From contig JAHLKF010000015.1 in NCBI GenBank assembly GCA_025558075.1, positions 310,001-374,000 on the forward strand: a stretch of DNA of 64,000 nt, given 5' to 3'. The notes under the pieces are model-generated. The model searched no databases, was not told the origin of the DNA, and worked only from the letters and a program-made list of their open reading frames with translations. This document shows positions 1 to 9,878 of the stretch, one piece after another. The position numbers were made by a program, and so were the translations under genes. Each line of letters opens with the position of its first letter. The stretch's first letter is position 1. The stretch is from Gaertneriomyces semiglobifer. Lineage: Eukaryota; Chytridiomycota; Chytridiomycetes; Spizellomycetales; Spizellomycetaceae.

Positions 1-643
1 GGTGCTGGTCGTCGGGAAAGAAGGACCCTGTGATTGCGAACGAACTAATGTTAATCCGGTGTCCCGCTCGTTTCCAAAAGTCAACCAACCCGGCCTGCTG
101 GCTAAACTTACCGCTGCTAGTGGCGCGGGCTGTGCAATGGACCGGCAAAGTGGGAAGGATCGTTGCCGCGTGTGGGATCTGGATTGGGACAACGGCGGCG
201 AGGGCAAGGTCGATTCTATCGTCCTCAGAGAGCATCACCATGGCCTTGGAGCTCTGCAGTATCCCGTTCTCAACACGGTTGGCCCCCAGCTCCAAGCGCC
301 TCGCCAGTAGGCCGTTTGCCAGTAGGGCGACATCCATATTCGGAGACCGCACTATGAGAATGGTAACGGTAGCGTAGCGCAGCACCGCATGCGGAATTTC
401 ATTCGCCCGGAGGATGGACGAGATCTCTGATTTCAAGCCCTCTCTGATGTCCTTGATGACGGTGACCCAGTGGTTGTCGTAACGGTGGGGCGACGGGTAC
501 AAACGACAGTACTGGTGGAGCCACAACCAGTTGGTGGCCTGCGGAGGTGCTTCGAGCTCCAGCTCTTCAAGAAGGAAGTACCCAGGTGGCGCTGTAGAAG
601 ACGCCGCGTTGTCGTTGGAAGTAGGAACTGTTATGGAAGCCAT
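1..643 (-). CDS. Hypothetical protein, N-terminal part (runs off the left edge)
   Basis: An open frame reads leftward from an ATG at 643 to the window edge with no stop, about 214 codons. The N-terminus is Ser/Thr/Ala rich, followed by a Trp-rich patch (residues about 38-43, NWLWLH) and a hydrophobic, Leu/Ala-rich stretch (about 85-150). I do not recognise the family. A plausible 84-nt intron, 28..111 (GTAAGT donor, CACAG acceptor), lies near the edge; it is divisible by three and stop-free, so both spliced and unspliced readings stay open. Upstream ATGs at 678 and 686 are in other frames. The C-terminus is outside the window, so no function is proposed. Confidence 0.5.
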   Translation of the reverse strand, partial: MASITVPTSNDNAASSTAPPGYFLLEELELEAPPQATNWLWLHQYCRLYPSPHRYDNHWVTVIKDIREGLKSEISSILRANEIPHAVLRYATVTILIVRSPNMDVALLANGLLARRLELGANRVENGILQSSKAMVMLSEDDRIDLALAAVVPIQIPHAATILPTLPVHCTARATSSGKFSQQAGLVDFWKRAGHRINISSFAITGSFFPDDQH

Positions 644-1611
644 GACTGCCGTTGATATGATGGACGAACCAACAGGCATTTGGCATAGGGACCTTGCTCC
701 CCTTTTCCTCCTTTAAACTGCGAGGGGACCTTCATTTGAGCGAGCGAACGCCTTTCTCCAAACAACGAAGCTTTGCGAAGGTCAACTGATTTTAGCACGC
801 GTGGCTTAAATACACCGAAGCCATTGTTTGGAGACCATCCCAGAAAGCCTTTTTAGGTGCAGCCCGCAGGATATCATAGTCAGCATGAATATACAAAGTC
901 AAGAACAAAGTCGGGCCCTACAGTAACGGTATTGCACTGTGTATACTGTACGGCACTACTATAGTACTACCCCGTTTCGAAATGTTACTGCCAACGTTTC
1001 GCCTCCACATGCTCGTCCATAGCGCCAACTGAGGTTAATGAAATGAGTTATGGGTTGGTTGGCCTTGACGTTACATGCTTCTTACACTGATCTCAGCTGC
1101 GGCGATGGTTTATATGTTTCATCGTCGTCACAGGGGATGGCCTAGCTTGCCTTAGAATTAGCCCCTCGTAACGGGATGAGTTCCCAAAACCATGCAATGG
1201 CAGCGACCGACCGACAAATAATGGCACCTCATTCCGGCGGTATAATTAAAGCAGCCCTGGTTCGATTTCAAGATGGCAGAAATTTGGTTGGGTGCTGGCT
1301 GCAAGTATCGCTTGGAGCGGGTGATGCTTGCTGCAGGTTGCGCGAAGGAACTTCACGACGTGTTAGTACACTGTGATCATCTGTTTTGCAGCCGTCTGAT
1401 CCCAGATTACACGCAACATCTGTATCTCAGATAGAGCACTCCCGACGTATACCATCTGCTGCAAACAGGTAGAATCGGACGGTAACGGCATCTGTGTATC
1501 AGTTAATCGCAAGGTCATTACGACCGCGCCTGTGGATCGCAGTTGAACACTGCACTGGCCGAACTCGGAGGAAATCCAGCAGCAGCATACTACCACCACT
1601 GGAGTCAAAGC
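644..1611. other. Intergenic, divergent spacer
   Basis: This 968-bp stretch separates the leftward unknown gene from the rightward AP-3 mu gene and should hold both promoters. I see no coherent exon chain, tRNA or repeat in it; the short frames present lack protein-like composition. Confidence 0.5.
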
Positions 1612-3182
1612 ATGATTTCATCGCTTTTCCTTATTTCTCAAACCAAAGTCTTGATTGAGAAGCACTATCGGAAGCCCATAGCACGAACGCTCTTGTCCGA
1701 CTTCATAACATCTCTGACCACCGACGAAGACATCCCTCCCGTCACATCCATCCCGACCAGTAACGCTGACAATGGCGAGGAGCTTTATGTCTTTTGGGTC
1801 AAGGCGCCGACGAAGGTCAGCCGCAACGGCACTGCCGATAACGGAGGAGGAAATGTGGTGCTCCTTGGGGTAAGCACTGAAGATACCCCTCCAGCGTCCG
1901 TCCTTCACTTTCTGCATCGTACAATCGATCTGTTCATTGAGTACTTTGGAGCTCTCAACGAGACTATTGTCAAGGATAACTTCGTCATCATATACGAGGT
2001 ATGCCTGGATACCATCTTGTGAAAATGCCGAGGTGAACTCTGAACCGCTGCTGATGCATCCTGCAGCTTTTAGAGGAACTACTAGATTACGGAACACCCT
2101 ATATTACATCTCATCATCTTTTGCGAACGCTCATTCCTCCGCCGTCATTGCTCTCAACATTAACGAATTCGTTAGCCATCAACTTGCCTTCTGCGTCAAA
2201 TAGTTCGTCCTTTTCTTCTACTTCTTCCGATTTCAGCCTGACCAACTCGCTGGTTCCGTGGCGGCCGACTGGCTTGAAGTACGCTCAAAATGAAGTTTTT
2301 TTCGACATTACAGAAACCTTAGACTGCATCTTAGATCGGCGAGGAGGATTAGTGTTTGGCGAGGTGAAAGGAGAAATGATGGGAAGAACGAAACTGAGTG
2401 GCATGCCAGAGCTAGTGGTTAGAATGAGCGGGAGAAGAGATGTGTTAGAAAATGGCGGAGTCGGGCTTCATCCCTGCGTGCGGTAAGTAAACCTTTCGTG
2501 GTAGTTCAAGAAACGGCAACCAATTCAGACAACTCGCTCCGTTGATCAGAATCTCACGTTTTGAAAAAGACGGCACACTGTCTTTCATTCCTCCGGATGG
2601 AGCTTTCACGCTTCTTACCTACGTTTCGACGTTGTCGTCCCAACAGCAACTACCATTTGCGCTACATCCGCAACTGATCCTAAAGAAATCGCATGGCACT
2701 ATCAAGATCACGTTCTCTCCGCGAGTTAGCGGGGTCAATTCAAAGACACAGATTGAGAAGTTAGCAATGAGTTTGACGCTCCCGGGGAATGTAATAGGAT
2801 TTCGCGGAGACGCGACTTGTGGGAAAGTCGAGTTCGACCAGATATCGAAAGTAAGTGTTGATTTTCGAAGGTCACAACTTGGCTCAAGGTCTGTAACATG
2901 TTTTTCTGCCAGGAACTTCGTTGGACAGTTAACCGTCCGACGACATCGCAACAAGCCAATGAGTATTCGCACACTCCAGTAACGCTTACTGGTACGCTTT
3001 CCATGTCACCTACCGATCCGCCCCAAAAAGCCACCTTGACGCTGTTCTTGGACTTCAAAATCGCCCATTACACCTTTACTGGCCTAGGTATTCGGGATGT
3101 CCAAGTACTGCAAGAAGGGTATAGTCCGTATAAGGGACTTCGGATATCAGGCAGGGCCGGTCGCGTGCAAATGCGCGTGTAG
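1612..3182 (+). CDS. APM3: AP-3 adaptor complex subunit mu
   Basis: Medium chain of the AP-3 adaptor, which sorts cargo from Golgi/endosome to the vacuole. Proposed exons 1612..1998, 2067..2482, 2529..2850 and 2913..3182 give 464 aa, in the family range. The start (MISSLFLIS) matches the usual mu-3 N-terminus; an in-frame ATG-free extension upstream is unlikely coding. The N-terminal longin-like domain carries FLHRTIDLFIEYFG, and the C-terminal mu-homology domain holds HPCVR, SFIPPDGAFTLL and, near the end, HYTFTGLGIRDVQV. All three introns (68, 46 and 62 nt) have GT-AG ends and keep the frame. Nothing links it functionally to its neighbours. Identification rests on motif recognition. Confidence 0.88.
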
Positions 3183-3689
3183 AATAGGCAGATGCGAACG
3201 TGGCGACGACCTATTCGTTTTTAGATTCACAGTGCAGAAGCAAACGGCTGTACATGCAGGAAGGAGACATAGGGGATAGTTCATCTACTGGGCAGCTCAT
3301 TATGACATATCTACTTAAGTTCTGCTTAAGTGAGCGAAACCAATTTTAGGAGGGTTTTTTCATCGTTCGTTTGGGAGTATGGCCAGTGTTAGTTGCGTTT
3401 CCTAATATAAGAGGAGGACTGCCTGCCGATCCAGCGCGCACATTAAAAGTTGACTGAACTTCCTTAATTCTCACTGTTCCACAGTGAGTAGAGATAATAA
3501 CAGATTCCGTTTCCATCACCCGTCTAATTAAGGGTTAATTGACTGGCAGTTTCTAAAAGTGACCCATGTCGCGGAAGTCGGGGACAGGACTCAACTGCTT
3601 GGATCGATCTATAAATGGACATTCGGAGAATATGCACGGCGGCCTTCCAGCGCGCTAGTTCATGAAAACGTCGTTACGACTCAAAGTTC
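3183..3689. other. Intergenic spacer
   Basis: About 500 bp between two rightward genes. It is AT-richer than the flanks and holds the AP-3 mu 3' region and the next gene's promoter. No gene, RNA or clear repeat is visible. Confidence 0.5.
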
Positions 3690-4943
3690 TTGGAAGTCAT
3701 AAGAAAGATGGCGCGAGGGAAAAAGCGATCGAAGATCCCAGTCACAGCGGTCTTCCCGGGGGAAGGCGCAAGTCCGGACAAGGAGAATAAGCGAGTTTCT
3801 GTCATACGGATCGGTGATGAACATAAGGTGGAAGAACGGGCAACTATTGAGAAAGAACAGGCGCATGAGGACGCCTCACCTACCGAAAGTACTGGAAGCG
3901 GCGGACATGATGCGCAACCGAAAGACGATGCAGAACGATCCCCGGTGACGCTTGGAGCGGATAGTGAATTGCAGGAACCTGTCACAACGTCCCTTGACGA
4001 TGAAGCTTTACTCTCAGATTCAGACCCGCTTCCAGAACATATTACTATGTCCAAACTTTCTGTCTTATCGGATGATGAGTCCTCGCCCTCCCCTCCGAAT
4101 GGATTAGCCGTTCGTTTCACCTCAAGTGAAGATATAGCTCGACAGATGCGACAGATGATGTTATCTGCTCGAGCAGCCGATGTTCGGAAACTTTTTGTTG
4201 ATGCAAAGAATGATGTGAATGGGATGGTGCGAGAGTTTGCTCCGGAAGGTCTTGGTGAACAACAGCAGAATCCAGACGAGATCATGAATAGTATAGCGAC
4301 ATACACAACGGTCCTGACTAAGCAGTTCATTCAGCGTTATGGGACGTTGGAAGAGCTTGTGCTGCGAGCTATAGACCAGAATGAGGAGCGATTCAATCAT
4401 GCTCAAGGAAGACGAAGTCTTGACCATAAAAGGCGCGTACATACACTCATGGAGGAGCGCAGACTGGTGGATGAAAAAGTTGAAGAACTGCAGTCGCGAG
4501 TAGCAGAGTTAGAGAACGTGATATGTGAGAAGGATACCTTGCTATCAGAGCAACAGGCTCATATCGATCAGTGCTCACGTCTGGATGTCGCAGGGGCAGC
4601 GCGTGCCTCTGAGCAACCACGCATTTCTGAGCTTGAAGCGCAGCTCGCAGATCAGTATGCTGTTATTCAATCCCGGAAACAACGCATTCAGAATCTCCAG
4701 GCGCAAGTGATACAACAATCTGAAGACTCATCCACGCTTGTCACTCGTCTTCAACAAATCTCAAAGGAACGGGATATCCTTTTACGAAACAGCAAGCATC
4801 AGCAGGAACTGATCAAGCAGTGGGGAAATCATATTCAGTTGATGCAACAAAAAGTGCATGAGCTGAAACGTGGGGACAAACTTATGTATCTTCTAGTGTT
4901 TATTAGTTGGGTCATTATTTCTTGGTTAATTGCCTGGAAATAA
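3690..4943 (+). CDS. Tail-anchored coiled-coil protein of unknown function
   Basis: A single intronless frame of 417 aa. The first ATG is at 3690; a second at 3708 begins MARGKKRSK, a basic start that is equally credible. Residues about 20-145 are acidic, Ser/Pro rich and probably disordered. From about 235 to 395 the sequence is heptad-rich (repeated Leu/Glu/Gln, many VxELxxxVxELE-type runs), predicting a long coiled coil. The last 20 residues form one hydrophobic segment (LMYLLVFISWVIISWLIAWK) ending at the stop, the layout of a C-tail-anchored membrane protein. Golgin, tether or nuclear-envelope roles would fit the shape, but I recognise no specific family. Confidence 0.75.
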   Translation: MEVIRKMARGKKRSKIPVTAVFPGEGASPDKENKRVSVIRIGDEHKVEERATIEKEQAHEDASPTESTGSGGHDAQPKDDAERSPVTLGADSELQEPVTTSLDDEALLSDSDPLPEHITMSKLSVLSDDESSPSPPNGLAVRFTSSEDIARQMRQMMLSARAADVRKLFVDAKNDVNGMVREFAPEGLGEQQQNPDEIMNSIATYTTVLTKQFIQRYGTLEELVLRAIDQNEERFNHAQGRRSLDHKRRVHTLMEERRLVDEKVEELQSRVAELENVICEKDTLLSEQQAHIDQCSRLDVAGAARASEQPRISELEAQLADQYAVIQSRKQRIQNLQAQVIQQSEDSSTLVTRLQQISKERDILLRNSKHQQELIKQWGNHIQLMQQKVHELKRGDKLMYLLVFISWVIISWLIAWK

Positions 4944-5043
4944 TGGCAATAGCTCTTTCCTAGTTGGCAAGCCAGACGCCCCTGGCATACTGAATGTCGG
5001 GATAGTGGGATTTCACATTCCTATCTGCTCTATATTTAATAAC

Positions 5044-6428
5044 TTAAAGTAACTCGGTGCCGAGCAAAGCATCCTTTAATGACTGTGGTGTGCATTCGTC
5101 CAAAGTTAGGGCGCCTAGTTTACCTTCACGAAATTGGGTGATCATAAATTTAGCAGCCCTGCGTAAGTCGAGCTGACTCGTACTTGCACGACCCGCCATC
5201 TCGCTGACTTCCTCCTCATCAAAGGCCAAATCAAACCCGCTCATATCCGAGACAATGCCTTTATCAGCTCCGTCCATGCTCCCTTGCAAAAAAAATTGAT
5301 GACTTTCCGCCAGAAATCGTAGCACAACATTAATATCGTCACTATAATTCGGAAGACCCAACGCGGCCGGATACCGTTCGCGCAACTTGGAATTATTCAG
5401 CCGAAACAATAGGTAATCTGCCACATCCTCCTCCTCAGTGAGCCTGTCCTTCGTGGCGCCTGTTAACGCAATCTTCAATCCTTCAACTGGATGTGTGATG
5501 TGAGGATCAAAGATCCCTGGCGTGTCTACAAGATAAACAGGCGGATCCTCATATATCTTCACCCGGGTTTGGATGGTGATTGTGACACCCGCGGTCGGCC
5601 CAACCGCACTGACTTTACCTGAGTACCGTTGAGTCAGTGGTTTTGCCAAAAAACAAGACGAATCCTAAGCCGTCTTACCTTTTTTGACTCCAACTGCGCG
5701 TAAGGCATTGATCATTGTCGACTTCCCCACATTTGGCAGACCCACAACCACCATGGCGAGAAAAGGGTATCTGTGGGGTTGCGAGTGGCAAAGACCCACG
5801 GCCCAATCCAAAATGGCTTTGATATTTTTCCCTCGATTGGCTTGCGTGAATAAAACTTCGTCGTTTGTGTATCGCTTATGGGCTTCAACAAGCATCTAAC
5901 ACGGTCTGTCAACAAAAGTCCGATGGCCCAGCAAGCAGAGTAGCTTACCTGAATCATATTCGCATTTGCCAAATCACTTTTGTTATATACCACCAGCCTC
6001 GGGCGTCTGCCCAGTACTTGCTCAAATGCCGGGTTCCTCGAAGTGATCGGTATTCTAGCATCCCTCACTTCAACAACTGCATCAATGTGATGAATGCCGT
6101 TTTGTAACTGACGCAGAGCCTTGCTTTGATGTTGTGGATACCAGAATATCTTCTTGCGATAATCGTACTCTGTTCGAATCGCTGAAGGCTTTGGGAAGCG
6201 ACTGGCGGGATCTGGTGCATTATGGGCGGCAGCTCTCGTGACCACCGGCGTCTTGCGTTTTTTCAAGACAGGCGCGGTGTTGTTGAAACAGCGTTGTTGC
6301 TGTGGCCGTATTCGTTGGCATGAAAAAGGGCCAGCCAAAGCAACCCTCAATAGTCTGATCAGGCTACATTGGCGAACACTTTTGTCGCAAACGTTCGGAA
6401 TCGCGCGTAATCTCAGCAGCGAATGCAT
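5044..6428 (-). CDS. MTG1: Mitochondrial ribosome-associated GTPase 1 (YlqF/MTG1 type)
   Basis: Circularly permuted GTPase of the MTG1/YlqF family, needed for mitochondrial large-subunit assembly. Exons, read on the minus strand: 6428..5949, 5895..5679, 5618..5044, total 423 aa. The N-terminus is Arg-rich and suits a mitochondrial presequence. Motifs come in the permuted order: G4 (NKSDLA) precedes G1 (GLPNVGKST), followed by the G2 region (GPTAGVT) and G3 (DTPGIFDP). Splicing of intron 2 restores KKGKVSAVG, the expected linker after G1. Both introns (53 and 60 nt) are GT-AG. It converges with the coiled-coil gene on its left. Confidence 0.92.
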
Positions 6429-6610
6429 CTCACAGCTGCGTGAATGGTCCGTTGCTCAATAGGAGGGACATTCGGGGAGAGCAAAGCAATGCCAAGTATT
6501 TGGCTAAAGGAACATGAACGGCAATTCACCAGTGACATATTAGCAAGTAAACGGTGAACTCTTGTACTAAAATGCTGGACTGACCTACGCAGGATATAGC
6601 CGGAAAACGA

Positions 6611-9554
6611 ATGGCTACAGCCGAAGTTCGGAGCACCAAAGCGTAAGTATATTGAATCCAGTAAGGACCACTGAGATTCCTAACAAAAAGTCAGGAAGGT
6701 CGTCTTTTTACGCGACAACCTCTGGCACTGTATTTTCTCAACATGTGTGCCAGCGACTATCCCTTGGAAGCGGAATTGTCGCCGCCCGAGTCTTTGCCAC
6801 CCCAAGATGCTGCTAGGATATTGAGCCTACTGCAGAGAGTATCAAGATTGCCACCGGTAGTTTTGGCGTCTACATTGAATGTGTCACTGACAGAATCACT
6901 GAGCAATCCAGTTCCTGCCAGAATATTTCAGATCCCGCAAAACATGAGAAAATCTTGAGCTATTTTCAGTTTTGGGCCAAGAGGCCTGAAGTTGCTGCCT
7001 GGGCAGTCAAATGCGGTGCTCTGGAAACAGCTGTGGTAGGGTCTACTTTGTCGTTTGTTTTATTCCTTACATTAAAGTCAAATACGCCGAAAAGGAAGGT
7101 ATCCACCACCTCGATGTCCGGGTCATCAGTTTAGCTTGTCGAATCTCAGGTATCTTTAGTGAGCGTCGTGAACCCGCAGTGGCCTGTATCTCATCGCCGC
7201 CAATAGGTGCTCTTGTCCAATCTGACGCTCTCACGTTCACGGTCATTCATAACCAGCATCACAAGTTGCTCAAATTCGTGCTCGAAACGCTGCAGTATGA
7301 GCAATGCCCGGCTGCATTACGGTTTGGTATGCTTGAGACTGTGCGCCTTTACGTTACATGTGACGCAGGATTATCATGGTGAGATCGGGAAGGGCAACTA
7401 AAATGAGGTCGTCGTGTTTACGGCTTTGAAACAGGTTTACTGGCCATGAGACCGCGCTGAGTAGTTTGCTTCAGTCATTAGCGTCGCCTAGCATATATGT
7501 GAGTATGTCTTTCGGTATGTTCAATTCAGCGGCCCCACTGATCGTGCCAGTCAGGTGGGAAACGCAGCCACGAGACTATGTGTCGGTATTCTAACCCGGG
7601 ATTTGAACATTGAGACGTTAAAGCTGCTTCAAAACAACATCTGTGCCGAGCTCACCGGATGGTTAACCGGAGAGGACGCTCAGAAGCGTCTAGCTGCTCT
7701 AGAGGTGGTATGGAGTTTGTGTCAAGAAACCAGCGAGATCGCTTGGAAAGCAAGATGGCGCGCTCTTAGACATTCTCAGCTGGTACTCATCGTTAAGGGA
7801 ATTGTACGTTAGTGTATCGTTTCGCTAATCCCTCAACAGGTACCGCGTTGTATAGCGATCCTAACCATGAATGTTGACCGAATTACACATTCGCGAGTGC
7901 TCGATGCTTTGAAGGCGCTGTTTCGGCAACATGGGCCGGAATTGTCAGTGCTACTTCAAGAAACATTCAGCATTCAAGCTCGTCCTTCTGAGCAATACGT
8001 CTACGATCAAGGTGAGTTTTCAAAGCATCTCAATGTAATGCTACGACTTATGCGTGAGTTAGCATTTCATGCGCTGGCCAACATGCTACGAGCCGAAACT
8101 ACGCTTGAGCCTGTCCTTGGGGATGTGCTCATGCAACTGGGACTCGTAGAGTTATTAGGCCTAACAGCGGCGAAAGCGACCCACTATCAAAGACTGCAAA
8201 CGTGGCTGGTGACGACCGTGATGGGAATGATCAGCAGAAATTATGGCGGTCCGTGTTCAGCACATACTGACAGGGAGCTGGATGAAGTAACATCCAAACT
8301 TTTCGCAATAGTATGTGTGGACATGCATTTCTCATACAGTGACCACGGACCGCTAACCTGCATGGCACGATGTCAGCTTGCACAGTACCTAACCCTAGAT
8401 GGCACTAGTTCACACTACAAGCATACAGTTTTGCAGGCTTTGCTCACGACGCTAGGGAACTTACATTTGGGCTTTGAGGAAGGTCATGATGATGGCAAAG
8501 AAGTATTCGAAGAAGTTATCGCCCTAATGCGCCACCTTTTGGACACGCATAATGAGGACAAAGTTCTACTAGCTACTTTAAAGTGCTTGGCGACATATGT
8601 CCCCTGGTGCGATCGAGAAAATGTGGACACGTTACAATCGCTGTTCCGAGTAATGAGCGCGGACAGCTCCCCGCAAGTGATAAAAGCGGCACTTGACATC
8701 ATTTCAACCAATTATCGGGGGTCGCGCATTATAGACGCATATGCATTGGAATTCAAAGACGTGTTACTGAATCTGCTGCGGGGTTCGCGTTGGGAAGTTC
8801 GCGACACCATTCTCGAGTTCACCCAACAAGGGATTCTTGATGGTACTAGTGCCGGCGTGTCTATGGCTGCATGCGTTGACCTTTATTGTGATGACGACGA
8901 GCCGTGGGTTCGTGCAGCCGCCCTTCGCGCAACGGCAGCAGTAGGAAGTTGCAGTTCTACGAGGATGGAGGAAGTCATCCGAAAGGGGCTGAAAGACGAT
9001 TGTGCTCTGGTCAGAAGGGCCGCTGTGGAAATACTCAGCTCGGATGACGTTGCGAATCAGGCTTCAAAGTGGGGCACAAGTGTTATTTTCGTTGATGTGA
9101 TGGCTGATGAAGATTCAGAGGTACGGCTCAGAGGAGCCATTGTGATGCGAAACTGGTGGTGTGCATTGCGAGATAGTTTTTGGAAATTTCAGATGGATGA
9201 TCGTACTCTGGAGGCGGTAGGTCTATTTCCTATCGGTGGGACGCTGTCATGCACCTTATACTGGTATTTGTGCAGGCGGCTGATTCTTCTCGGGTTGTAC
9301 GAAGTGCTGTGATGGAATTTCTTTCCAAGGAAATCTTACCACTGGAATCAGTGGAACCTGGCAGGACCGTTGGATTTGTTTCGCGTGTACAGTCTCTTGA
9401 CATCGATCGGTTAAGAAACTCGGCAGACCCGGACCTCGTGTACGGGGATGGTTTCGAGCTGGACTTTGACGGCGAAGGTCGACAAGTGGGATACGTGGAT
9501 GAACATGGCGTTGAAGAAGAAGACGTTGTTTGTCTCGGTTGTTACGATTGTTGA
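6611..9554 (+). CDS. BRAT1-like HEAT-repeat protein with a cysteine tail
   Basis: Large helical-repeat protein. Firm exons: 7207..7378, 7435..7498, 7555..7803, 7840..9216 and 9276..9554, all phase-consistent. The 5' part is tentative: ATG at 6611 with a strong intron 6643..6694, then segments near 6814..7030 and 7095..7149 whose junctions I could not settle. The central exon shows degenerate HEAT-like helix pairs. The C-terminus is acidic and ends in VVCLGCYDC, three cysteines in the last seven residues. The repeat layout plus the Cys-containing tail resemble BRAT1, whose C-terminus is reported to sit in the INTS11 active site (recalled, not checked). A generic HEAT protein is the alternative. 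Confidence 0.5.
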
Positions 9555-9878
9555 CAATCTCTGGGGCATGCACGCGTGCTGACAGCACCGTGAAATTCTA
9601 TTGCCGGTTCTACACTTATTTACACTATTCTCTTTCACCCTCGCGCTTCCTCGCGCCTTCTAAAGATTTCAGTGCGAGGTTCCCGCAAGGATGCGCTTCT
9701 GGATAAAAGGCGCAAAGTGCGCGATTCCATATTGTATTTGCACATCTGGATTTCTCCAGTCATTTCCTGATATATGCTTTCTACATCTAGGAGAGCCGCA
9801 TTTGCATGGGTGGATATTTAGCATGTCAGAGTCGGTAGAGGTAGTTGCATCTGTAGTTGTTGATAGTCAGTAGGCAGT
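9555..9878. other. Convergent intergenic spacer
   Basis: Short 3'-to-3' spacer between the BRAT1-like gene and the fusion gene. A 60-codon frame at 9691..9873 has no supporting features. Nothing else is seen. Confidence 0.5.

Noticed and set aside
1250..1280. GGTTCGATTTC, another T-arm-like string
   Set aside because: No matching acceptor stem or anticodon arm nearby.
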